Shown one piece after another: positions 5,388-10,584 of a stretch of 14,187 bases of DNA. Under the pieces are notes generated by a model. That model did not search any database and had not been told where the DNA came from. It was given only the letters and a program-made list of their open reading frames with translations. The position numbers and the translations under genes are program-made. The stretch is from Omnitrophica WOR_2 bacterium GWA2_47_8 (GTDB lineage Bacteria > Omnitrophota > Gorgyraeia > Zapsychrales > GWA2-47-8). The stretch covers positions 17,047 through 31,233 of the forward strand of contig MHFY01000144.1 in assembly GCA_001805375.1 (NCBI GenBank), given 5' to 3'. How positions within the stretch are numbered: position 1 is the stretch's first letter; every line of letters begins with the position of its first letter.

Positions 5388-6965
5388 CTATGCCTTTTGC
5401 TTTAAAACCTTCAGTTGGGTTATCGTAGATAACAAATAAAACATTGTAAAATATAAAGCTAGTCCGCTGGCAAATTTATAGAATAAAAACCCCAGCATAA
5501 TCGGCAAAAAGATCTTCATCATCTTCTGCTGTGCCTCTTGGGCAGGATCTGTAATAACCGTATTTTGAGCAGTAATCTTTTGCTGTAGAAACATACTAAA
5601 AGCCATTAATATCGGTAAAAGATTAAATTCATTACCAAGAAATGGCAAGCTAAACGGCAAAATAAATAATCGATCTGGCTGTGATAAATCCTTTATCCAA
5701 AGAAAGCTAGCTCCTCTAAAATACACGGAACGCCACAAAACCTGGTAAAGCGCGATAAAAACCGGCATCTGTAACAATAAAATAAAACATCCGCTTAAAG
5801 GATTAATACGTTTCTTTTTATATAATTCTATCATCTCTTGATTTAATTTTTGAGGATTATTTTGATATTTACTACGCAAGGCTGTGACTTCTGGCTGCAC
5901 AGCTTGCATCTTTTTCATCGACGACATACTCAAAAACGTTAATGGATAAGTTGCTCCATAAACCAGCAAGCTTATCAAAATAATACAAAGCCCCCAATTA
6001 GGGATTATTGTATAAAATAAATTAAGTGTATTATAGATTAATTTTGCAATGGCATCTACGATACCAAAACTGCTAAATGAAACGATTTGCTCAAAGCCCT
6101 CATTAAACTCCTTCAACAGCTTCCCATCCTGTGGGCCAAAATAAACAAGTGCATTAAATTGGATCTTTGAGTCCGGCTGAAGAATAACGCCCTGGGGCTT
6201 AAAAATAAACGCAGCCCTTGATGGATCCAGGACTTTGACGTCGATGGCATTGACTTCAAATTTATTCTTAACTATCGTACAAAAATATTTATCCCGAAAT
6301 CCAACCCAATTGATCGGGCCAGCGATCTGCTTATTTTCCTTTTCACTAAACTTTATCGCATTATTTTTGCGGACCACAGCCTGCGGAGTAGAGATGGAAT
6401 ATTCATAAAGAGTGTGTTCCTGCGGAAGGTACTTTTTGTCCACTCTGGACATATCTAAAGCCATAGTACTGATAGTAATATCCAAAGATTCGGGCGCGCT
6501 CGAAAGATTCTCAACCTCCAGCGTAATATTCAAACGAGAGTCCCTGGGGTCGATCTGGTAGGATTTTCTAAAAATGAAATTTTTATCTCGAAAAGAATAA
6601 ACAGCTCGTCCTTCGATATTTTCATCCAAATGAAAAGGCTGATCAATGTATTCTGTAACGCTTAAAAAGCCTTCCACCGGCAAAGTAGCGCCATAATCAA
6701 GGCTGGTCATGGTTTTTAAATTTCCGCCTAAATTGCTTAATTCTGCTTCCAATTTACCCGCCTTAAGAGTAAGAGCTTCCTCTTTGGACATTTTGTCAGG
6801 CAATTCCTGTGCCATATAATCTACCGCATCTATATTTTTATCAATGACTTGCAAATTATTAGGCTCCAGTTTCGGTGGGTGGCGTTTTGGTGGTGGAAAA
6901 AGGTAGGACCATACTACTAATATTAAAAGAGAAAGAGAAACAGCTGTAAACAGTCTTTTTTCCAT
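5388..6965 (-). CDS. yidC: Membrane protein insertase YidC
   Basis: YidC inserts and folds inner-membrane proteins, alone or with SecYEG. The 525-aa length and layout fit diderm YidC. An N-terminal membrane helix (about 7-23) is followed by the periplasmic beta-sandwich domain (about 65-295) and the conserved five-helix core from about 305, including YPLTFLSMSSMKKMQAVQP (340-358), the cytoplasmic coiled hairpin with NPLSGCFILLLQMPVFIALY (388-407) and the last helices to 517. The arginine normally found in the hydrophilic groove (E. coli Arg366, in RGIMYPLT) is Tyr336 here (YGATYPLT). The C-terminal tail is only a few residues. The start lies five bases after yidD, with a weak AAGAAAG ahead. 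Confidence 0.95.
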   Translation of the reverse strand: MEKRLFTAVSLSLLILVVWSYLFPPPKRHPPKLEPNNLQVIDKNIDAVDYMAQELPDKMSKEEALTLKAGKLEAELSNLGGNLKTMTSLDYGATLPVEGFLSVTEYIDQPFHLDENIEGRAVYSFRDKNFIFRKSYQIDPRDSRLNITLEVENLSSAPESLDITISTMALDMSRVDKKYLPQEHTLYEYSISTPQAVVRKNNAIKFSEKENKQIAGPINWVGFRDKYFCTIVKNKFEVNAIDVKVLDPSRAAFIFKPQGVILQPDSKIQFNALVYFGPQDGKLLKEFNEGFEQIVSFSSFGIVDAIAKLIYNTLNLFYTIIPNWGLCIILISLLVYGATYPLTFLSMSSMKKMQAVQPEVTALRSKYQNNPQKLNQEMIELYKKKRINPLSGCFILLLQMPVFIALYQVLWRSVYFRGASFLWIKDLSQPDRLFILPFSLPFLGNEFNLLPILMAFSMFLQQKITAQNTVITDPAQEAQQKMMKIFLPIMLGFLFYKFASGLALYFTMFYLLSTITQLKVLKQKA

Positions 6966-6970
6966 AGGAA

Positions 6971-7183
6971 TTACTTTCTTACCGGATCATATCCGCCCCT
7001 GGAGAGGGGGGAGCATCGTAAAACACGAAAGAGGGCAAACATTGTCCCTTTGAAGATGCCGTGCTGTTGGTATGCATCGATCGCGTAATGAGAACACGAT
7101 GGATAAAACCGGCATGAGGCAGGCAAAAGCACACGGCTGATCTTTTGGTAGCATTTTATAATGATTATTAGGATACGAACCAT
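6971..7183 (-). CDS. yidD: Membrane protein insertion efficiency factor YidD
   Basis: This 70-aa protein matches YidD, a small membrane-associated helper of YidC. The family pattern is clear: CYQKISRVLLPASCRFYPSC (11-30), SHYAIDAYQQHGIFKG, then FRVLRCSPLSRGGYDPV, with the three conserved cysteines and the GGYDPV end. It lies between rpmH and yidC. In most bacteria rnpA would sit between rpmH and yidD, but the gap here is only 16 bases. No clear Shine-Dalgarno precedes the ATG. Confidence 0.93.
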   Translation of the reverse strand: MVRILIIIIKCYQKISRVLLPASCRFYPSCSHYAIDAYQQHGIFKGTMFALFRVLRCSPLSRGGYDPVRK

Positions 7184-7199
7184 TATGGCTTAATGACGA

Positions 7200-7337
7200 C
7201 TATGGTGTGAGACGCTTGCGTCCCTTTTGACGACGCCGGCGCAGCACATTGCGGCCTTCCTTAGTTCTCATTCTTCGTCGAAAACCATGTACTCTTTTAC
7301 CCTTGATAATCGTCGGAGTTCTTAAATGTTTTTTCAT
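7200..7337 (-). CDS. rpmH: Ribosomal protein L34 (bL34)
   Basis: This 45-aa, strongly basic protein of the large ribosomal subunit reads MKKHLRTPTIIKGKRVHGF, then RRRMRTKEGRNVLRRRRQKG, then RKRLTP. It shows the L34 signature HGF-R-RM-T--GR-VL-RRR-KGRKRL. The first 14 residues differ from the usual KRTFQPS-type start. It is the first gene of the minus-strand train. The promoter -10 box lies only nine bases before its ATG, so the mRNA is nearly leaderless and has no Shine-Dalgarno. Confidence 0.95.
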   Translation of the reverse strand: MKKHLRTPTIIKGKRVHGFRRRMRTKEGRNVLRRRRQKGRKRLTP

Positions 7338-7346
7338 AGTTGAAAA

Positions 7347-7374
7347 ATTATAACATAGGTTTTTCCTTAGTCAA
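7347..7374 (-). promoter_or_regulatory. Sigma-70-type promoter for rpmH-yidD-yidC train
   Basis: On the minus strand TTGACT (7374-7369), a 16-base spacer and a perfect TATAAT (7352-7347) form a strong promoter. The expected start point, six or seven bases downstream, is only three or four bases from the rpmH ATG at 7337. Confidence 0.8.
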
Positions 7375-7497
7375 GCCTTTTCCCTCGCAGCAGAGACAAA
7401 AAAACCTGAAACACAACAAGTTATGCATTACAAACCCTGCCGGTGCACCATAAAATTTATTTTGCGAAAACTTTTAAGGCTGCCCGGAAAAATTGAG

Positions 7498-7525
7498 TTG
7501 AAATACGCTTGTTCTCTGATATAAT
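7498..7525 (+). promoter_or_regulatory. dnaA promoter with extended -10
   Basis: TTGAAA (7498-7503), 16 bases, then TATAAT (7520-7525), preceded by TG at 7517-7518 (extended -10). Transcription should begin near 7532, giving a leader of about 155 nt before dnaA that carries a hairpin, both DnaA boxes and a palindrome. Confidence 0.75.
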
Positions 7526-7529
7526 GAAA

Positions 7530-7552
7530 ATCACTTTTTACTAGAAAGTGAT
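7530..7552 (+). promoter_or_regulatory. Hairpin at the 5' end of the dnaA leader
   Basis: ATCACTTT (7530-7537) pairs perfectly with AAAGTGAT (7545-7552) around a 7-nt loop, TTACTAG. It coincides with the predicted start of the dnaA transcript, so it could be a 5' stabilising stem-loop or a two-fold operator. No U tract follows, so it is not a terminator. Confidence 0.55.
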
Positions 7553-7560
7553 CTCCGAGC

Positions 7561-7569
7561 TGTGGATAA
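7561..7569 (-). promoter_or_regulatory. DnaA box (perfect TTATCCACA)
   Basis: TGTGGATAA on the plus strand is the complement of the consensus TTATCCACA. It lies about 30 bases downstream of the predicted dnaA start point, suited both to origin binding and to autorepression of dnaA. Confidence 0.85.
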
Positions 7570-7639
7570 CCTGTTAACTCGACGGCATTTGATTATTTTT
7601 CGACCAAAACCCAAAGGATATTAATGAGTTTGTACTGTG

Positions 7640-7653
7640 CTCAAACGTTTGAG
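7640..7653. promoter_or_regulatory. 14-bp perfect palindrome, operator-like
   Basis: CTCAAACGTTTGAG is its own complement over all 14 bases. It directly abuts the DnaA box at 7654 and lies 35 bases before the dnaA start. It looks like a binding site for a dimeric regulator. I cannot name the protein. Confidence 0.55.
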
Positions 7654-7662
7654 TTATACACA
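7654..7662 (+). promoter_or_regulatory. DnaA box (TTATACACA)
   Basis: TTATACACA fits the relaxed consensus TTATNCACA exactly. It is the second box of the upstream cluster and points in the opposite direction to the box at 7561. Confidence 0.8.
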
Positions 7663-7688
7663 TTCAAGCCCCAATTAATTTTTTTACC

Positions 7689-9029
7689 ATGAGCCTTCTA
7701 GCAACCTGGCAAAAAGCCCAAGACATCCTGAAAGAAAAAATAGGTGCCACGTCATACGAAACCTGGTTTTCCTGTATAGAGGTAAAAGAAAAATCCCCCA
7801 ACACCTTAATTATTGAAACCCCTGACGAGTTTTTCAAGAACTGGATCGTCGAACATTATCTGAACACCATTCAGGAAAATTTAAATATTTTTGAAGATAG
7901 CCCTGTTGCGCTAGAATTCTCGGTCAATGCCGGCCTCTTAGAAAAGGGGACGCAGGGCAAGATCATGCAGCTTGAAAAAAGCTTTCATGACCCGGAAAAA
8001 AATCTAAGCAACCTCAACCCCCGCTTTACATTTGAAAATTTTGTAGTCGGGCCGTCAAACCGCTTTGCCCATGCCGCTTGCCTGGCCGTTGCCGATTCAC
8101 CAGCCAAGGCCTACAACCCTTTGTTTATTTACGGACACGTGGGCTTGGGGAAAACGCATTTGATGCAGGCCATTGCCAACCGCATCCGGCAAAATGATCA
8201 AAACAAAAGCATTAAATATTTATATATTTCTTCGGAACGTTTTACCAACGAACTTATCGACGGTATCCGCAACCGCGCCACCAGCCAGTTCCGCCAGAAA
8301 TATCGCAGCATCGACGTACTTTTGATCGACGACATTCAATTCATTGCCGGTAAAGAATCGACCCAGGAAGAATTTTTCCACACCTTTAACACGCTCCATG
8401 ATGCCCGAAAACAGATCATTATTTCTTCAGACCGGCCCCCCAAAGACATTCCCAACCTTGAAGAGCGGCTCCGTTCGCGTTTCGCGTGGGGATTGATCAC
8501 GGATGTTCAGCTTCCGGATTTCGAAACTCGGGTGGCTATCTTGCGCAAAAAAATCGAACGGGAACCGGTGGTTGTATCTGATGAGATCGTATTTTTTATC
8601 GCGGAACAGATCAAAACCAATATTCGGGAGCTGGAGGGGGCGCTCATCCGCGTCATCGCGTACTCCTTATTAGAGGAAAAGCCCATTACCCTAGAGATGG
8701 CCAAGTCGGTTTTAAGCGATATGGTCAAAGAAACATCTAAGATCATCAGTATCGACATGATCCAAAAAAGCGTTACTGAATTCTATCGGATCTCCCTATC
8801 GGACTTACGCGCCAAAAGAAGGCATAAAAATTTAGTGTTGCCCCGCCAAATCGCTATGTATTTAACCCGAAAACTCACAAATCTCTCTTTACCGGAGATC
8901 GGTTACGCATTTGGCGGCAAAGATCATACAACCGTATTGCATTCCTGCCGGAAAATTGATGAAAAAATATTGACAAGTAAAGAACTAAAAAATACCATTG
9001 ATAAACTAACTATCGCATTAAAACAGTAA
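7689..9029 (+). CDS. dnaA: Chromosomal replication initiator DnaA
   Basis: DnaA binds DnaA boxes, forms an ATP-dependent filament and opens oriC. The 446-aa protein has all four domains. Domain I (about 1-80, with TWQKA and SYETWF) recruits partners, and a short linker follows to about 110. The AAA+ core has Walker A GHVGLGKTH (149-157, His in place of the usual second Gly), Walker B VLLIDDIQF (210-218), sensor I (ISSDRPP, 245-251) and the Arg-finger region RLRSRFAWGL (260-269). Domain IV has the DNA-binding signature DHTTVLHS (412-419). It starts at ATG 7689; upstream bases are T-rich with no Shine-Dalgarno, so initiation may be weak or SD-independent. DnaA boxes flank the gene on both sides. 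Confidence 0.98.
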   Translation: MSLLATWQKAQDILKEKIGATSYETWFSCIEVKEKSPNTLIIETPDEFFKNWIVEHYLNTIQENLNIFEDSPVALEFSVNAGLLEKGTQGKIMQLEKSFHDPEKNLSNLNPRFTFENFVVGPSNRFAHAACLAVADSPAKAYNPLFIYGHVGLGKTHLMQAIANRIRQNDQNKSIKYLYISSERFTNELIDGIRNRATSQFRQKYRSIDVLLIDDIQFIAGKESTQEEFFHTFNTLHDARKQIIISSDRPPKDIPNLEERLRSRFAWGLITDVQLPDFETRVAILRKKIEREPVVVSDEIVFFIAEQIKTNIRELEGALIRVIAYSLLEEKPITLEMAKSVLSDMVKETSKIISIDMIQKSVTEFYRISLSDLRAKRRHKNLVLPRQIAMYLTRKLTNLSLPEIGYAFGGKDHTTVLHSCRKIDEKILTSKELKNTIDKLTIALKQ

Positions 9030-9049
9030 GTGCATGTCTTGTACCAAGC

Positions 9050-9058
9050 TTATACACA
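9050..9058 (+). promoter_or_regulatory. DnaA box (TTATACACA)
   Basis: An exact TTATNCACA match 20 bases after the dnaA stop codon, in the same orientation as the box at 9111 and identical to the one at 7654. Confidence 0.8.
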
Positions 9059-9110
9059 TGAAAAATCATCATAATTCTTTAAAATTAAGCATGTTGTAGA
9101 CTTATTCGAC

Positions 9111-9119
9111 TTATCCACA
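9111..9119 (+). promoter_or_regulatory. DnaA box next to the DnaA-trios (TTATCCACA)
   Basis: A perfect consensus box. It lies four bases before the trio array and directly after the degenerate box TTATTCGAC at 9102. By analogy with B. subtilis this is where DnaA would load before extending onto single-stranded DNA. Confidence 0.88.
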
Positions 9120-9123
9120 GTGC

Positions 9124-9141
9124 TTATTACTATTACTACTA
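9124..9141 (+). promoter_or_regulatory. DnaA-trio array (six repeats)
   Basis: TTA TTA CTA TTA CTA CTA on the plus strand equals six 3'-(A/G)AT-5' trios on the complementary strand, in one register and without interruption. DnaA-trios bind the initiator on single-stranded DNA during opening (known for B. subtilis and widely predicted elsewhere). The position, four bases from a perfect DnaA box and next to AT-rich DNA, supports the call. Confidence 0.85.
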
Positions 9142-9188
9142 TTTTAAAATCTTTAATGTAGTTACTAGAAGGAAAGGATGTTGATAAC

Positions 9189-10280
9189 ATGAAAATCAAA
9201 ATGTCTAAAGATGAATTGATGATAGGAATTCAAACAGTACAAAATGTAGTGTCTGTTAAGACAACATTACCTATTCTTTCTAATATTTTGGTTGAAACGG
9301 TCAAAAATGACCAATTAAAATTAAATTCTACGGATTTGGATCTCGGTATTTCCTGTGGAATAGCTGTGGACGTTCTTGAAGAAGGCGCAATAACGATTCC
9401 AGCTAAGCGGTTTAGTGATATTGTGCGGGAAATGCCTTCGGGTGATATTGTGATCTCTACTAAGAAGAATAATCAGATCGACATTGAAGGGAATCGTTGT
9501 CGGTTTAAATTAATTGGCCTTCCCAAGGATGAATTTCCTAAATTCCCTGAATTTAAGGATAAGGAAGTTATTACTTTGGATCAGGAAGTTCTTAAGGAAA
9601 TGATCAGGATGACTTCTTTTGCGGTATCTCATGAGGAGTCACGTTATGTTTTAAATGGTATTTTATTTGAAATTGCGGATGATTCTTTGTCTTTGGTCGC
9701 GTCCGATGGCCGCCGGTTAGCTAAAATAACCAAGAAACTGGATTCACCTATTAAAAAAGAAGCCGCGGTGATCATTCCCTTAAAGGCGATCCAGGAGATC
9801 AATCGGAATTTGAAGGATGAGGGGGAATTGAGCTTAGTAGTTTCCACTAATCAAGCCTTATTTGATATTAATGGTGTTTTGATCGCCACCCGCATTATAG
9901 AAGGAGAGTATCCAAACTATAACCAGGTCATTCCTAAGCCGATCCAGCAGAAGGTGAGGATTACCACACAGGATATTTTGGATGCGGTGAAGCGGGCTCA
10001 TCTTTTATCCACACCGGATTTTCAAGCGGTAAAATTGGAAGTTTTTAAGGATAAAATGGTGGTTTCTAAGATCACACCCGAGATTGGAGAGTCGCGTGAA
10101 GAGATCGCGATCGAATATGGTGGGCCGGAGCTGATGGTGGGGGTTAATCCGCAGTTTTTATTGGATGTTTTAAAAAATATCAATGAATTGACCATTGAGT
10201 TCGAGCTTTTGGGGGCTGATAAACAGTTGGTCATGCGCTTAAAAGATTATATTTATGTGGCCATGCCCATGCGGTTGTGA
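9189..10280 (+). CDS. dnaN: DNA polymerase III beta sliding clamp
   Basis: This 363-aa protein is the processivity clamp that encircles DNA and tethers polymerase and other partners. Family marks are LPILSNILVE near residue 27, the three repeated clamp domains of about 120 residues, ASDGRRLAK in the middle domain, the EGEYPNY motif that begins domain three, and the C-terminal YVAMPMRL that forms the partner-binding pocket. GGAAAGGA lies about ten bases before the ATG at 9189. A degenerate DnaA box, TGTTGATAA (9179-9187), fills the space between the Shine-Dalgarno and the start codon. recF, the usual next gene, is absent. Confidence 0.97.
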   Translation: MKIKMSKDELMIGIQTVQNVVSVKTTLPILSNILVETVKNDQLKLNSTDLDLGISCGIAVDVLEEGAITIPAKRFSDIVREMPSGDIVISTKKNNQIDIEGNRCRFKLIGLPKDEFPKFPEFKDKEVITLDQEVLKEMIRMTSFAVSHEESRYVLNGILFEIADDSLSLVASDGRRLAKITKKLDSPIKKEAAVIIPLKAIQEINRNLKDEGELSLVVSTNQALFDINGVLIATRIIEGEYPNYNQVIPKPIQQKVRITTQDILDAVKRAHLLSTPDFQAVKLEVFKDKMVVSKITPEIGESREEIAIEYGGPELMVGVNPQFLLDVLKNINELTIEFELLGADKQLVMRLKDYIYVAMPMRL

Positions 10281-10284
10281 TTTT

Positions 10285-10566
10285 ATGGAACCCATTAAAG
10301 ATATCGTTCATGATGTTATTCAAAAATTATCACAAAAAGAGCCAACAACACAGATCAAGATCCAAAATTATTGGGAAAAGATCGCCGGGAAGGAAGGGCT
10401 TAAGCACACGCGCATCGATCGGTTTTATGAGGGCCAGTTGACGATCGTTGTGGATTCTCCGGCGTGGTTGTATCAGCTGAATACCAAAAAGACAAAATTT
10501 TTAAAAGATTTCAAATTGACGATACCAGAGGTAAAAAATTTAGTGTTTATTGTCGGTAAAACATAA
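10285..10566 (+). CDS. DUF721 protein, DciA-like helicase partner
   Basis: The 93-aa product is a compact DUF721/DciA domain. It has an N-terminal helix, the conserved YWEKIAGKEGLKHTR (about 31-45), then the strand-rich half with YEGQLTIVVDSPAWLYQL. DciA is the widespread bacterial factor that interacts with and helps load the replicative helicase DnaB. The ATG at 10285, four bases after the dnaN stop, gives the normal N-terminus. An upstream ATG inside dnaN would add ten odd Cys/Pro-rich residues. The gene occupies the slot between dnaN and gyrB where actinobacteria have recF-DUF721. This suggests a DciA-based rather than DnaC-based helicase loader. Confidence 0.82.
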   Translation: MEPIKDIVHDVIQKLSQKEPTTQIKIQNYWEKIAGKEGLKHTRIDRFYEGQLTIVVDSPAWLYQLNTKKTKFLKDFKLTIPEVKNLVFIVGKT

Positions 10567-10584
10567 ATTTTTGAGAAAGGGACT

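Larger units (their letters stand above)
7375..7688. other. rpmH-dnaA intergenic region, dnaA-side origin cluster
   Basis: This 314-base gap has no gene. It holds the dnaA promoter, a leader hairpin, two DnaA boxes and a palindrome, each listed separately, plus a poor box-like TTATGCATT at 7421 and an AT-rich run at 7450-7476. The two gene blocks diverge from here, as expected near a bacterial origin. It is probably one half of a bipartite oriC, the other half being 9030-9188. Confidence 0.75.
9030..9188 (+). other. oriC: oriC unwinding region (dnaA-dnaN gap)
   Basis: The 159-bp gap carries two good DnaA boxes (9050-9058, 9111-9119) and a poorer one, TTATTCGAC (9102-9110), directly ahead of the second. 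A GTGC spacer follows, then six DnaA-trios, then AT-rich DNA (about 9142-9170). This matches the basal unwinding layout known from B. subtilis: box, short GC-containing spacer, trios, AT-rich tract. It precedes dnaN as in many bacteria. Confidence 0.85.

Noticed and set aside
7421..7429. TTATGCATT as a third upstream DnaA box
   Set aside because: It misses the conserved CACA end at two positions and has no neighbouring boxes; mentioned only as a weak match.
8136..8141. CACGTG core inside dnaA as a second parS
   Set aside because: Only the central six bases match; the flanks do not resemble TGTTT/AAACA.
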